A DNA stretch of 64,000 bases from Colwellia sp. BRX10-3 (GCF_014077505.1 NZ_JACGWA010000006.1:62001-126000), one strand, 5' to 3'. Positions 1 to 10,268 are shown, counted from the first letter of the stretch. Numbers and translations are program-made. Notes: generated from the letters alone by a model not told the origin.

Positions 1-260
1 ATGAAGACGTAGCTGTTTTGTTGGCAAGCACTGACGAAATAGAGCTTTTAGAAGCCCATTGGGAAGTTATTCGTTTTGTTCGAGGGTTTTACTTAACTTA
101 CAATACTTCACCTGCTATTCGCGCCTTAACTAAAGCTATGAAAGCAGAATTTGGTGAAGAAAAAGCGAGCAGTCGATATTTATATCGATTGTTTAAAGAA
201 GGCCCAGCTAAACAAGCCACTAAATATGCTGGCTTACCGAAACCGGCAAGGTGCATTTAG
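1..260 (+). CDS. tusE: Sulfurtransferase TusE (DsrC family), 5'-truncated
   Basis: TusE is the last protein of the TusBCD-TusE sulfur relay, which passes sulfur to MnmA for 2-thiouridylation of tRNA wobble bases in the cytoplasm. The open frame runs in from the left edge (it is already open at base 3), so roughly the first 25 residues are missing; an internal TTG at 18 is not the real start. The visible part has the family core HWEVIRFVR, then [22 protein letters not shown] and the terminal [10 protein letters not shown]. The penultimate Cys is the persulfide-carrying residue. The tail matches E. coli TusE closely. No partner gene lies inside the window. Confidence 0.93.
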   Translation, partial: EDVAVLLASTDEIELLEAHWEVIRFVRGFYLTYNTSPAIRALTKAMKAEFGEEKASSRYLYRLFKEGPAKQATKYAGLPKPARCI

Positions 261-333
261 TTTCAAATAGATTAGAATACAGAATATATTTGTAAAGCCT
301 TAAATGTTTTGAATAGACGATATTCTGAAGATT

Positions 334-534
334 TTATACTTTGATATTAATATTTTGTCCGGTATTACCGACCGCAGGTAAACTGACATTGTCTACAGAG
401 GTTGAAGCAATAAGTGCCAACGCCTGCTGACCTTCTAACTCAGTTTGTGACTTTGCTAAATTTGCACTTTTAAGCGCGAGTATAGTTTCGACATCCATAG
501 ATACAGAATTATTTGCATTCAGTTCAACTGACAT
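334..534 (-). CDS. YjfB-like putative motility protein
   Basis: This is a 66-residue cytoplasmic protein with no signal peptide or membrane segment. It is mostly helical in composition, with a central segment rich in Leu, Ala and Gln, and it ends in GNTGQNINIKV. Short proteins of the YjfB family (named as putative motility proteins, function unknown) have this size and the closing N-x-G-x-N-I-N pattern, which is why I assign it. No flagellar gene is visible nearby, so the context does not support or refute the name. The assignment rests on pattern memory alone. Confidence 0.5.
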   Translation of the reverse strand: MSVELNANNSVSMDVETILALKSANLAKSQTELEGQQALALIASTSVDNVSLPAVGNTGQNINIKV

Positions 535-639
535 TATCTACCCTACTTTTACGTTGATTATTGTAATTAACTAACTTGGTATAACTATAAATGTTATATC
601 GACATCACACCACATAACTTAAGACTTTATTAAAAATTA

Positions 640-690
640 GCTATAAAAAAAGCGCTTACCTAAACAGTAAACGCTTATTTAAATAAACTA
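640..690 (-). terminator. Probable terminator of the extended GAPDH gene
   Basis: An imperfect hairpin (AGCG.TTAC paired with GTAA.CGCT) is flanked by A-rich and T-rich runs just downstream of the minus-strand GAPDH paralogue. On the minus strand it is followed by a U-rich tract. Confidence 0.5.
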
Positions 691-734
691 GATCTACAAT
701 ATGTTTACCATAGTACCGTTCGAGTTAGTTATGC

Positions 735-2183
735 TTATGTTAATGGCAATGTTGGCACATTAATATCGGCCATTGCTAGCATCACACGAACAACCTGACA
801 ACTGTAACCAAACTCATTGTCGTACCATACGTAAAGTACAGCGCGATCACCGTCAACAATTGTTGCTTGCGAATCAACAACACCTGCATAACGTGAACCG
901 ACTAAGTCAGTCGATACAATTTCAGTAGATGCGGTGTAATCAACTTGATTTTGTAATTTAGAGTTCAAAGAAATGTTACGTAAGTAATCATTTAATGTTG
1001 CTTTGTCAGTCTCTTTTTTCAAGTTCAAGTTCATAATAGCCATAGAAACGTTTGGCGTAGGTACGCGAATAGCATTACCTGTTAACAAGCCTTTCAATTC
1101 TGGCAATGCTTTCGCAACCGCTTTTGCAGCACCTGTAGTACTGATAACCATATTCAGTGGTGCACTTCGGCCACGACGCGGCGCAGGATGGTAGTTATCA
1201 ATTAAATTTTGATCATTAGTATATGAATGTACAGTTTCTACATGACCATTGCGAATACCAAACTCATCATTCAATGCTTTAAGAACCGGCGTAATAGCGT
1301 TAGTTGTACAACTTGCGGCAGAAATAATTTTATCATCGGCTAAAATCATGTCATCGTTTACGCCGAATACGATATTTTTAATATCACCTTTAGCCGGTGC
1401 AGTAAGTAAAACTTTAGCAACACCTTTAGATTGTAAATGCTGACCTAAACCTTCTTCATCACTCCAGATACCGGTGTTATCAACAACTAAAGCATTGTTG
1501 ATACCGTAAGCTGTGTAATCAATTTCTGATGGAGACTTGGCATAAATGATTTTGATAAAAGCACCGTTGGCCTTAATAACGTTGTTTTCTTTGTCAATGG
1601 TGATACTACCGTTGAAGGCACCATGAACTGAATCACGACGCAGTAAACTTGCACGTTTTTCTAAATCGTCTTCTTTACCAGGACGAATAACAATAGCGCG
1701 TAGCTTTAATTTAGCGTTTGGTCCGGCACGTTCAATAAGTAAACGCGCTAATAAACGGCCAATGCGACCAAAACCATAAAGTACGACGTCTTTAGATTCT
1801 TGTACGTCGGTACTTTTCGCGATAGAAGATAATTCTTTTTCTAAAAATTGTTCAATTGACAGACCATTTGCTTCACCTTTAAATAAATAACGGTAAGCTA
1901 ATTTACCTACGTCGATACGCGCAGGAGCTAATGGCATGCAGGCCAATGCTTGCATAAATGGAAAGCTTTCGCGTAAACGCAATTTATTTTCTTCATGTAA
2001 AGACACTGATCTGTGTGCTTTAATAATGTCGATAGCAGAAGCATTCACTAGTGGGCGACCATAAATAGAAATTTCGATACCGTCGTTTCTAAATAGTTTT
2101 CCGATAATCGGCTGCATGTTTTCAGCGAATGTTTGACGTTCTTGCCAACTAGTTTGATATTGTTCCTCAAGATGAGAAGTCAT
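735..2183 (-). CDS. Extended glyceraldehyde-3-phosphate dehydrogenase paralogue
   Basis: This is a 482-residue GAPDH with an N-terminal extension of about 130 residues before the Rossmann motif GFGRIGR (137-143). The catalytic cysteine is C292 in SCTTN, and the closing YDNEFGY signature is present. The usual length is about 332 residues. It should interconvert glyceraldehyde-3-phosphate and 1,3-bisphosphoglycerate. After the second Rossmann strand, the NDL of classic NAD-dependent enzymes (D34 in the GapA at 4562) is replaced by VIR. The acidic residue that grips the NAD ribose is therefore absent and an Arg follows, which hints at NADP use; that is inference. Long GAPDH forms of this size occur in marine gammaproteobacteria. 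The function of the extension is unknown to me. Confidence 0.88.
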   Translation of the reverse strand: MTSHLEEQYQTSWQERQTFAENMQPIIGKLFRNDGIEISIYGRPLVNASAIDIIKAHRSVSLHEENKLRLRESFPFMQALACMPLAPARIDVGKLAYRYLFKGEANGLSIEQFLEKELSSIAKSTDVQESKDVVLYGFGRIGRLLARLLIERAGPNAKLKLRAIVIRPGKEDDLEKRASLLRRDSVHGAFNGSITIDKENNVIKANGAFIKIIYAKSPSEIDYTAYGINNALVVDNTGIWSDEEGLGQHLQSKGVAKVLLTAPAKGDIKNIVFGVNDDMILADDKIISAASCTTNAITPVLKALNDEFGIRNGHVETVHSYTNDQNLIDNYHPAPRRGRSAPLNMVISTTGAAKAVAKALPELKGLLTGNAIRVPTPNVSMAIMNLNLKKETDKATLNDYLRNISLNSKLQNQVDYTASTEIVSTDLVGSRYAGVVDSQATIVDGDRAVLYVWYDNEFGYSCQVVRVMLAMADINVPTLPLT

Positions 2184-2234
2184 TGCGTAAACCTTTTATT
2201 TCAGTCAATTAAATGATGGGTTATTAGTAATATC

Positions 2235-2254
2235 GAGATGTAATTAGTAATTAC
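2235..2254. promoter_or_regulatory. Palindromic candidate operator upstream of the GAPDH paralogue
   Basis: About 55-70 bases upstream of the minus-strand GAPDH paralogue lie overlapping perfect palindromes: GTAATTA-G-TAATTAC, and TTAGTAATTACTAA. They resemble a HexR box (TGTAAT-N3-ATTACA) but have a five-base centre instead of three, so I do not call them one. Confidence 0.3.
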
Positions 2255-2336
2255 TAAATTCGGCACATATTGTAATCCAACATGAATTATTTCGCCACCA
2301 GTTACAAACGTTTTTCAGGGATAAATAGATAAAACG

Positions 2337-2716
2337 ATGAAATTTTATAGAATAGCGTCAATTATGCTTTTATTTATATTGCTAGCCTACAAAAAAAGGA
2401 TCTAACTTTGCAGAACTATGTGACCAACATACGAGAATTTATCAGGAATTTCAAGAATACACTGATGTAAACAAGAACGTATTGCGGTAGGTTTTTCTAA
2501 CTTAGTAGATAAAATGGAAGCTAAAGATACTCACAAATTTCAGCAAGTATTTTACCAAAACAATAAAATATATATGTTTCGTACATCAAAAATGGAGTAC
2601 ACAAACTTTAATTCAATAAAATCTTTTATAAAACTTTGCCTAAGTTAATACTGCGATTAAGTAACTGTGTACTAGTTAACTTAGATACAGGTAACCCAGT
2701 TACTAAAAGACGGTGA
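2337..2716 (+). pseudogene. Decayed gene for a small secreted protein
   Basis: An ATG at 2337 opens a signal-peptide-like stretch (MKFYRIASIMLLFILLA). It hits a stop just after a run of seven A's at 2391. Reading continues sensibly one frame over as KKGSNFAELCDQHTRIYQ, shifts again near 2475 to QERIAVGFSNLVDKM and on to NNKIYMF, and shifts a third time near 2640 to RLSNCVLVNLDTGNPVTKRR, stopping at 2716. Protein-like composition carried over three frame changes suggests a recently decayed gene. I do not recognise the family. It is also possible that the open stretches are chance in AT-rich DNA. Confidence 0.45.
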
Positions 2717-2724
2717 TAAAAATA

Positions 2725-2765
2725 ATGATGAACCAATTACAGCAATCTTATAATTGGTTCATCAT
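2725..2765 (-). terminator. Intrinsic terminator of gnd
   Basis: A perfect 15-bp inverted repeat (2725-2739 and 2751-2765, arm ATGATGAACCAATTA) with an 11-base loop sits 12 bases past the gnd stop. On the minus strand it is followed by TATTTTTAT. Confidence 0.75.
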
Positions 2766-2776
2766 AATACCTAAAC

Positions 2777-4306
2777 TTAACTTACCTCTTGTATATCACG
2801 CGCTTCACTTGACCAATTAACGTGATACTTTTTACCTGTAGCTTGATCTATGCGCTCAAACGTATGAGCACCAAAGAAATCACGCTGTGCTTGCAATAAA
2901 TTTGCAGGCAGCACTGCACATCGTATTGAGTCATAATATGACAATGCAGATGAAATAGCGCCGGTTGGGATCCCCATCAATGCAGAAGTTGACACTGATT
3001 TGCGCCAGTTCAATTGATGTTTACTTAATTGCTCAGCAAAGAATTCGTCCAAAAGTAAATTGTCTAAGTCTGAATTACGCTCAAATGCTTGGGTGATTGA
3101 CTGTAAAAATGCCGCGCGGATAATACAGCCAGCACGCCAAATTTTTGCAATACTTGCAAAGTTAAGCTGCCAGTTATGTTCTTTTTCAGCGAGTTTCATT
3201 AATTGAAACCCTTGGGCATAAGCACATATTTTTGCGCTATAAATAGCATCATGTAACTGTTCAATAAACGCCTGCTTTTCTTTACCTTTCAGTATTATAA
3301 CTTCTGGGCCAGACAATATACCTGAAGCCTTCATACGTAAATCTTTAAATGAAGAGATAGAACGAGCAAAAACTGCTTGGGTAATAGTTGGCGCAGGTGT
3401 GCCTAATTCTAAGCTACTAACCGCAGTCCAAAGCCCAGTACCTTTTTGGCCAGCCTTGTCTAATATAAGATCAACTAACGGTGTTTTCTCTTCACCAACT
3501 CGGTGGCGTAAAACTTCGACAGATATTTCCATTAAATAACTTTCTAATGGACCTTTATTCCAAATATCAAAAATATCTGCAATTGCATCACTGGTTAATC
3601 CTAAGCCGTCACGGAGCATTTGATATGCTTCACATATAATTTGCATATCCGCATACTCAATACCGTTATGTACCATTTTGACATAATGTCCAGCACCTGC
3701 AGGACCAATATAAGCAGCACAAGGTTCACCTTCAGTAACTACCTCACCTGGCTTAGTGCGTTCAATTGGCTTACCTGTTTTTGGATCAACTTTCGCAGCA
3801 ATGGCTTGCCAAATAGGTTTTATTCTTGCCCAAGCATAGGGTGAACCACTTGGCATTAATGCTGGACCGAATCGCGCCCCTACTTCTCCACCTGAAACAG
3901 CTGAAGAAAACAAAATAAAATTACTTTTATATTTTTTCTCCCTCGCAACCGTATCAACCCACAAGCTATTACCCGTATCAATAACAATATCGTCAGGTTG
4001 AATACCAGCTCCAATTAAGTTTTCGCAAACCTGATCGACAGGTGCACCCGCAGGAACAGACAATACAATGAGATGCGGTGGTTTTAAGCGAGAAAGTAAT
4101 TCAGTGTATGATGTACAACCAATAACACGAGCGGTTGAAGAACCACTTTCAGCTTTGTCTTGAGCAATGGCATTTTCGACTTTACTAATATCAAGATCAA
4201 AGGCGGCAATACTAAAACCGTTATCAGCTAAGTTAAGCACTAAATTCTTACCCATAACCCCTAAACCAATAAAGCCAATATCACATGTGTTGCTGTTCTG
4301 TATCAT
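2777..4306 (-). CDS. gnd: 6-phosphogluconate dehydrogenase
   Basis: This is the NADP-dependent oxidative decarboxylase that turns 6-phosphogluconate into ribulose-5-phosphate in the oxidative pentose phosphate pathway. The protein has the N-terminal GFIGLGVMGKNL dinucleotide fold, the substrate motif SAVSGGEVGARFGP and the catalytic GAGHYVKMVHNGIEYADMQ segment with its Lys. An insertion near residue 180 (DPKTGKPIERTK) makes it about 509 residues, against about 470 in E. coli. I place the start at the ATG at 4306, which sits after a GTGGAC box. A longer frame to 4339 adds 11 unlikely residues. It is divergent from gapA and shares with zwf the competition for 6-phosphogluconate against Edd. Confidence 0.95.
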   Translation of the reverse strand: MIQNSNTCDIGFIGLGVMGKNLVLNLADNGFSIAAFDLDISKVENAIAQDKAESGSSTARVIGCTSYTELLSRLKPPHLIVLSVPAGAPVDQVCENLIGAGIQPDDIVIDTGNSLWVDTVAREKKYKSNFILFSSAVSGGEVGARFGPALMPSGSPYAWARIKPIWQAIAAKVDPKTGKPIERTKPGEVVTEGEPCAAYIGPAGAGHYVKMVHNGIEYADMQIICEAYQMLRDGLGLTSDAIADIFDIWNKGPLESYLMEISVEVLRHRVGEEKTPLVDLILDKAGQKGTGLWTAVSSLELGTPAPTITQAVFARSISSFKDLRMKASGILSGPEVIILKGKEKQAFIEQLHDAIYSAKICAYAQGFQLMKLAEKEHNWQLNFASIAKIWRAGCIIRAAFLQSITQAFERNSDLDNLLLDEFFAEQLSKHQLNWRKSVSTSALMGIPTGAISSALSYYDSIRCAVLPANLLQAQRDFFGAHTFERIDQATGKKYHVNWSSEARDIQEVS

Positions 4307-4387
4307 AAAAAGTCCACAAAAATTAAAGATAATATGCATTATGCCATTATCAACATAGAAAGATAATAAGGTTATGAAAAGGCCAAT

Positions 4388-4400
4388 ATCTAGCTGTTTT
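4388..4400. repeat. 13-bp motif shared with the zwf-hexR intergenic region
   Basis: ATCTAGCTGTTTT in the gnd-gapA divergent gap also occurs, in the same orientation, at 11913-11925 in the zwf-hexR divergent gap. It may be a shared regulatory element or chance. Confidence 0.3.
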
Positions 4401-4493
4401 AAAAAACCTACGTTTAATTACTGACACTTTAGTAAAAAAACGTAATAAAACAAGAAAAAAATCCATATTTATGGCTTTACATCAATTATTAAC

Positions 4494-4526
4494 TTGTAAT
4501 TCACGTCAATTGGTGTAATTTTACAA
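4494..4526 (+). promoter_or_regulatory. Possible regulatory palindrome in front of gapA
   Basis: Two copies of TGTAATT occur 19 bases apart. The second lies in the palindrome TGTAA-TT-TTACA (4514-4525), 36 bases ahead of the gapA ATG. The half-sites resemble those bound by HexR, but the spacing is shorter than the usual TGTAAT-N3-ATTACA, so assignment to HexR is weak. Confidence 0.3.
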
Positions 4527-4552
4527 CATAAATTATTTTAGTTTGGTTTTAA

Positions 4553-5560
<1,008 letters not shown>

Positions 5561-5591
5561 ATATGTAATTTGAACAACTGATTAGATTAAG

Positions 5592-5616
5592 AGCCAGATT
5601 CAGTCTGGCTTTTTTG
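5592..5616 (+). terminator. Intrinsic terminator of gapA
   Basis: The hairpin AGCCAGA-TTCAG-TCTGGCT is followed by a run of six T's, 32 bases past the gapA stop. Confidence 0.85.
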
Positions 5617-5684
5617 TATATATTGTTCCACGTTCAGTATAATACCCAGCAAATTAAATAAAAGCTTAAACATATAATTTGAGC

Positions 5685-5879
5685 CTACAAGATGAATTAG
5701 AAGATACAATTGACGATGTGAAAAACATAACACCATGATTATAAGTAAAAAATCTACAGTCAGAAGCTCAAGCTATGATAAAAGATGGTAGAGAACTGGT
5801 AGAAACAGGCAGTAACTTCATCCGTAATAGTCAACGAATGAGATTAGAACTTCCATTGTTAACAGAGACAAAAATCTAA
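5685..5879 (+). pseudogene. Possible small gene remnant in the gapA-eda gap
   Basis: The 490-base gap between gapA and eda has no intact gene. Between the terminators, one frame reads SLQDELEDTIDDVKNITP and then stops. After a frame change another reads VKNLQSEAQAMIKDGRELVE and runs on to a stop at 5879. The second part could be a 34-residue peptide from the ATG at 5776. The charged helical composition looks protein-like, but no family is recognised. Confidence 0.3.
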
Positions 5880-5963
5880 CGGTAATTAGTTTATACACTT
5901 CGCTAGAATTTCTAGTTGCCATGCATACCTATGTAACTGTTAGTATAAATTTCAATTTTCACA

Positions 5964-5990
5964 TAAAAAAGCCAGGCTAATGCCTGGCTT
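5964..5990 (-). terminator. Intrinsic terminator of the zwf-eda operon
   Basis: AAGCCAGGC and GCCTGGCTT form a perfect 9-bp stem with a 4-base loop. On the minus strand it is followed by six U's. It lies 60 bases past the eda stop. Confidence 0.85.
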
Positions 5991-6050
5991 TATTGTCAAC
6001 ACGGTGATCAGCAAGTGATTAAACTTATGCTAGATTAATCGCTAAAGATC

Positions 6051-6698
6051 TTATTTTACATGTGCTAGAACTTGCTTTGATAAACGCGTAATTTCTTGCC
6101 AGTTACCTTGTTTAATAATTTCATCTGAGACTAACCAAGAGCCTCCACAACATGAAACATTAGGTAAGGCTAAATAGTCTCGAATGTTATTTAAGTTAAT
6201 ACCGCCAGTTGGACAAAATTTAATATCTGGAAATGGACCACCAATTGACTGCAAGGCTTTTACGCCTCCTGAAGCCTCTGCAGGGAAAAACTTAAGATGA
6301 TCATAACCACAATCAATGCCGTCCATTAATTCAGAAATAGAAGAGATGCCTGGAATTAAAGCGATATTACCTTCTTTTCCGGCTTTTAATAAGTTCTTCG
6401 TTAAACCAGGGCTAATAGCAAACTTAGCTCCAGCATCATAAGACTGTTGTAATAAATCACGGTTGGTTACTGTACCAGCGCCAACAATCGCTTCTGGTAA
6501 ATGTTTAGCTATGATGCTGATCACTTCTAAAGCGGCAGGTGTACGTAATGTCACCTCAAGTACTTTCACATCAGCTGCTAACAATGCTTCTGCAATAGGT
6601 AGCGCATCTTTAACATCTTTTATAACTAAAACGGGAACTATCGGGCCCATCGCAAATAGATCCTTTGGCTGAATTTGCCAATTATTCGATAACGTCAT
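6051..6698 (-). CDS. eda: KDPG aldolase (2-keto-3-deoxy-6-phosphogluconate aldolase)
   Basis: This is the second committed enzyme of the Entner-Doudoroff pathway. It splits KDPG into pyruvate and glyceraldehyde-3-phosphate, and in many bacteria also acts on 4-hydroxy-2-oxoglutarate. Its 215 residues match the family. The catalytic Glu is in VLEVTLRTP and the Schiff-base Lys in HLKFFPAEASGG; GAGTV and PTGGI phosphate-binding loops are present. It is the last gene of zwf-pgl-edd-glk-eda, 8 bases after glk, and is followed by a strong terminator. It is probably under HexR control through the operon promoter. Confidence 0.97.
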   Translation of the reverse strand: MTLSNNWQIQPKDLFAMGPIVPVLVIKDVKDALPIAEALLAADVKVLEVTLRTPAALEVISIIAKHLPEAIVGAGTVTNRDLLQQSYDAGAKFAISPGLTKNLLKAGKEGNIALIPGISSISELMDGIDCGYDHLKFFPAEASGGVKALQSIGGPFPDIKFCPTGGINLNNIRDYLALPNVSCCGGSWLVSDEIIKQGNWQEITRLSKQVLAHVK

Positions 6699-6706
6699 AA
6701 TTCCTC

Positions 6707-7723
6707 TTAATACCTTGTAGTGTTAGTTGTTTGATTTGTGTTAATAACTTTTGATTTTTCTGACATAAATTGGCTAAGGTAAGCTGATGCGCCAAGTAAG
6801 CCGGGTTGTTCTTCAGTGACGACAAATGTTGGGATAGGTTGATTAAAACTAGATAACCGTCCTTTCGCTTCAAATCTTTTTCTAAACTCACTGTTTACAA
6901 AAAATTCGATAAAGCGAGGAACAATGCCGCCAGCAATATAAACACCGCCATAACTGCCGAGTGTTAAAGCTAGGTTACCAGCGAAACTACCTAGGATACG
7001 ACAAAATTGCTCTAAGGTTTCTACAGATAAAGAGCAGTTACCTGATAAAGCTTTTTCGGTTATTTCTTTGGCTGGCAGTATTGAAGTTTCACCGTTTTTT
7101 TCAAAACTCAAGGCTTGATATATTTGTTCAATACCTAAGCCTGACAATAATTGTTCGCTGGAAACACGAGAGTATTTCTTTGAAAGATACTGTAAAATGG
7201 CAATTTCTTGTTGACCAACGGGCGCAAAGTCTACGTGACCACCCTCACCGCTTAAACTATGCCAACCAGAATCTACTGCAATCAAATTTGCAACGCCTAA
7301 GCCAGTACCAGCACCACAAATAGAAATAGGCTTGTTTTCAATAACATCACCAATGCCTATTTGAACTTTTTGATCTTTACCTAAATGTGGAATTGCATGA
7401 GCTATCGCAGTAAAATCGTTAATCAGTACCAATTCATTAAGCTGTAATTGTGCTTTCAACTGTGTTTGAGAAAACTGCCAAGGTAGATTTGTCATCACAA
7501 TAAGATCTTTATCTACTGGGCATGCAATCGCTAAACAGGCATTGATTTTCTTATCTAGCAACTTATGTTTAGTCAGAAAGTCTGTTAAAACAAACGCTAA
7601 ACTCTCGTGTTCTGCACAAGCATAAATGGTGATATTGGCAATGCTTCCTTTTGCGTCGACTTGAGCGACGCGCATATTGGTACCACCAATATCAGCAATA
7701 ATATTTATTTCACTTTGAGCCAT
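6707..7723 (-). CDS. glk: Glucokinase
   Basis: ATP-dependent phosphorylation of free glucose to glucose-6-phosphate feeds Zwf directly. The 338-residue protein has the N-terminal phosphate loop ADIGGTNMRVA, the sugar-binding LVLINDFTAIAHAI segment, the adenosine motif GAGTGLGVA and the GEGGHVDF segment, all typical of the bacterial Glk family rather than the ROK family. The gene sits 2 bases after the edd stop and 8 bases before eda, so it is co-translated within the Entner-Doudoroff operon. The last ~20 residues are polar and less conserved. Confidence 0.95.
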   Translation of the reverse strand: MAQSEINIIADIGGTNMRVAQVDAKGSIANITIYACAEHESLAFVLTDFLTKHKLLDKKINACLAIACPVDKDLIVMTNLPWQFSQTQLKAQLQLNELVLINDFTAIAHAIPHLGKDQKVQIGIGDVIENKPISICGAGTGLGVANLIAVDSGWHSLSGEGGHVDFAPVGQQEIAILQYLSKKYSRVSSEQLLSGLGIEQIYQALSFEKNGETSILPAKEITEKALSGNCSLSVETLEQFCRILGSFAGNLALTLGSYGGVYIAGGIVPRFIEFFVNSEFRKRFEAKGRLSSFNQPIPTFVVTEEQPGLLGASAYLSQFMSEKSKVINTNQTTNTTRY

Positions 7724-7725
7724 AA

Positions 7726-9573
7726 TTATAGCCCGCCTTGAAAGTTCTCATCAAATAGTGAACATGCACCTGTTTCAGCTGAGCTTAAGTTACGACGCAT
7801 AAAACCAAACAGTTCACGACCCATACCTTGATGATGACCATTAACTTCAAAAATAGCATTTTCACGTTTGGCGAGTTCACTTTCTTCAACTAATAAAGTT
7901 AACTCACCAGTTTCACCATCAAGTAAAATCATATCACCGGTTTTAATTTTTGAAATTAAGCCTCCATCTAATGCCTCAGGGCATAAATGAATAGCAGCCG
8001 GCACTTTACCAGAAGCGCCTGACATTCTGCCGTCAGTAACTAATGCAACTTTAAAGCCTTTATCTTGCAAAACCCCTAACGGTGGCGTTAACTTATGTAG
8101 TTCAGGCATACCACGGGCTTTCGGACCTTGGAAACGAACAACCGCAATAAAGTCTTTTTCTAACTCACCAGCGTTAAAAGCAATATCAAGTTCATGTTGG
8201 TCTTCAAAAACTACTGCAGGAGCTTTAATCACAAAACTGCCTTGACGAAGTGATGAGGTTTTCAACACTGAAACACCTAAGTTTCCTTTCATTACTTGTA
8301 AACCACCATGGCTGCTGAAAGGTTTTTCAACGGTAGCAATTATTTCGTCATCGCCTGAGCTAGTTGCCCCGTCGATCCAGACTAATTTGCCATTTTCTAA
8401 TACAGGTCGCTGGGTATAGCGAGTTAAACCGCGGCCACAAATAGTTTCAACATCTTCATGTACCAAACCAGCATCAATCAGTTCTTTGAATAGTAATGCC
8501 ATGCCACCCGCTTCTTGGAATTGGTTAATGTCAGCATGACCATTCGGGTAAATACGCGTAAGTAATGGCACTGCGTCAGATAAATCATTGAAATCTTGGA
8601 AATTAATAATAATACCAGCCGCTTTAGCAAAGGCGATGATGTGCATGGTTAAGTTGGTTGAACCACCGGTTGCTAACAAAGCAACAATGGCATTAACAAT
8701 TGAGCGCTCATCAACCATTTTACCTATTGGCATATAATTGCCAGATTGCTGAGTTAAACGAGTAACTTGGCGTGCTGCGGCTTTAGTTAATTCTTCACGT
8801 AATTGTGTATTAGGTGCGATAAAAGAAGCACCAGGAAGGTGTAAACCCATCACTTCAACCACTAATTGATTGGAGTTGGCCGTACCAAAGAAAGTACAAG
8901 TACCGGCACTGTGATAAGACGCAGATTCAGCTTCTAATAATTCTTCTTTACCAACTTCACCTTTAGCAAACTGCTGCCGTACTCTTGCTTTATCTTTGTT
9001 TGGTAAACCAGATGGCATTGGACCAGCAGGTACAAACACTGTCGGCAAATGTCCAAATGTCATGCTCGCGATCATTAAGCCTGGGACTATTTTATCGCAA
9101 ATACCTAACATTAATGCACCGTCAAACATGTTATGCGACAGAGCAACAGCCGTCGACATGGCAATAACATCACGGCTCATCAAACTTAAATCCATGCCTG
9201 GCTGACCTTGAGTTACACCATCACACATGGCAGGTACGCCACCGGCAAATTGTGCTACGCCACCAGTTTCTTTTACAGCCGCTTTAATAATTTCAGGATA
9301 CGTTTGATATGGTTGATGCGCTGAAAGCATGTCATTGTAAGCAGAAATAATAGCAACATCTGAGTGATTAACACCGCGTAATGTTGCCTTATCATCTGAA
9401 CCACAAGCTGCAAAACCATGAGCTAAGTTGCCACAAGATAAGCTAGCGCGATGCACGGTAGTTGATTTTTCGCCCGCTATCTTATCAAGATAAGCAGCAC
9501 GGGTTGCTTTACTTCGGTCAATGATACGTTGTGTGATCCGTAAAATATTTTTGTTCATAGAAATTTTATTCAT
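7726..9573 (-). CDS. edd: Phosphogluconate dehydratase
   Basis: This [4Fe-4S] dehydratase converts 6-phosphogluconate to KDPG, the entry step of the Entner-Doudoroff pathway. About 615 residues show the IlvD/Edd fold: [13 protein letters not shown], the cysteine segments AMCDGVTQG and [14 protein letters not shown], the [10 protein letters not shown] loop, and [14 protein letters not shown] near the C-terminus. I choose the ATG at 9573, two bases after the pgl stop. A second ATG at 9558 aligns best with the E. coli N-terminus ([16 protein letters not shown]) and is a real alternative. A longer frame to 9588 would overlap pgl and is unlikely. Confidence 0.96.
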   Translation of the reverse strand: MNKISMNKNILRITQRIIDRSKATRAAYLDKIAGEKSTTVHRASLSCGNLAHGFAACGSDDKATLRGVNHSDVAIISAYNDMLSAHQPYQTYPEIIKAAVKETGGVAQFAGGVPAMCDGVTQGQPGMDLSLMSRDVIAMSTAVALSHNMFDGALMLGICDKIVPGLMIASMTFGHLPTVFVPAGPMPSGLPNKDKARVRQQFAKGEVGKEELLEAESASYHSAGTCTFFGTANSNQLVVEVMGLHLPGASFIAPNTQLREELTKAAARQVTRLTQQSGNYMPIGKMVDERSIVNAIVALLATGGSTNLTMHIIAFAKAAGIIINFQDFNDLSDAVPLLTRIYPNGHADINQFQEAGGMALLFKELIDAGLVHEDVETICGRGLTRYTQRPVLENGKLVWIDGATSSGDDEIIATVEKPFSSHGGLQVMKGNLGVSVLKTSSLRQGSFVIKAPAVVFEDQHELDIAFNAGELEKDFIAVVRFQGPKARGMPELHKLTPPLGVLQDKGFKVALVTDGRMSGASGKVPAAIHLCPEALDGGLISKIKTGDMILLDGETGELTLLVEESELAKRENAIFEVNGHHQGMGRELFGFMRRNLSSAETGACSLFDENFQGGL

Positions 9574-9575
9574 AA

Positions 9576-10268
9576 TTATAGTGCCCAATAAATGTGTGTA
9601 TTAACGTCTGGTGCTTGTAAAAATGCTCTGATCGGCATTTCTTGGCATTCTTGTCCGGCAATAGCAGTTGCTAACACTTGCTTTTTACTTGCACCGCTTA
9701 TGTGTAAAAAAATATTTTTACTTTGTGCTAAGGCAGCAAAACTAAAACTAATTCGCTGATGTGGTGCCGTTTTTGGTGTTACTTTTAATAGTGCGTCGCT
9801 ATCCTGTGCAAGACACTGGGTTATTTCATCACTGCAAGGAAATAACGAGGCGGTATGGCCATCTTCTCCCATACCCAAAATTAGTACATCTAAAGGCAGT
9901 AATTGCTGTTTAGCGGCTATATTTAAATCCGCTAAAGTTTCATGACAGAGATTTTCACCCTGTTTTAGATAGAAAAATTTAGCATTTACCGCTTCATTTT
10001 GTATCAGGTTTTCATGTACTAGCTTGGTATTACTATCGCTTGATTTAATATCAACCCAACGTTCATCTGCTAAGGTAATAGTAATCGCATGCCACGCTAT
10101 TTTTTTCATCGATAACGCTTGAAAAAAACCTTTAGGTGTTGAACCGCCTGACACCGCAATACTCGCTTTGCCTTTAGTTTCAACCGCGGCAGTTAATATC
10201 TCAGCAACTTTATCAGCTAGCGACTCATCGAGTAATTGACGTTGTTCGAATTCGTTAATTTGATACAT
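9576..10268 (-). CDS. pgl: 6-phosphogluconolactonase
   Basis: It hydrolyses 6-phosphogluconolactone from Zwf to 6-phosphogluconate. About 230 residues of the SOL/DevB type show SGGSTPKGFFQAL, TLADERWV, and LGMGEDGHTASLFP with the catalytic His. The start is the ATG at 10268, whose A is the last base of the zwf stop (TAATG), giving translational coupling. An upstream start at 10280 would extend into zwf without need. It is followed after two bases by edd. Confidence 0.95.
   Translation of the reverse strand: MYQINEFEQRQLLDESLADKVAEILTAAVETKGKASIAVSGGSTPKGFFQALSMKKIAWHAITITLADERWVDIKSSDSNTKLVHENLIQNEAVNAKFFYLKQGENLCHETLADLNIAAKQQLLPLDVLILGMGEDGHTASLFPCSDEITQCLAQDSDALLKVTPKTAPHQRISFSFAALAQSKNIFLHISGASKKQVLATAIAGQECQEMPIRAFLQAPDVNTHIYWAL

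Noticed and set aside
2238-2254. HexR operator ahead of the extended GAPDH gene
   Set aside because: The half-sites fit but the centre is five bases rather than three; it is kept as an unassigned palindrome.
4514-4525. HexR operator ahead of gapA
   Set aside because: TGTAA-TT-TTACA is symmetric but its spacing is three bases shorter than the HexR pattern, so it is listed only as a possible palindrome.
6961-7323. 120-codon plus-strand frame within glk
   Set aside because: It lies opposite a clear glucokinase and shows no domain or RBS.
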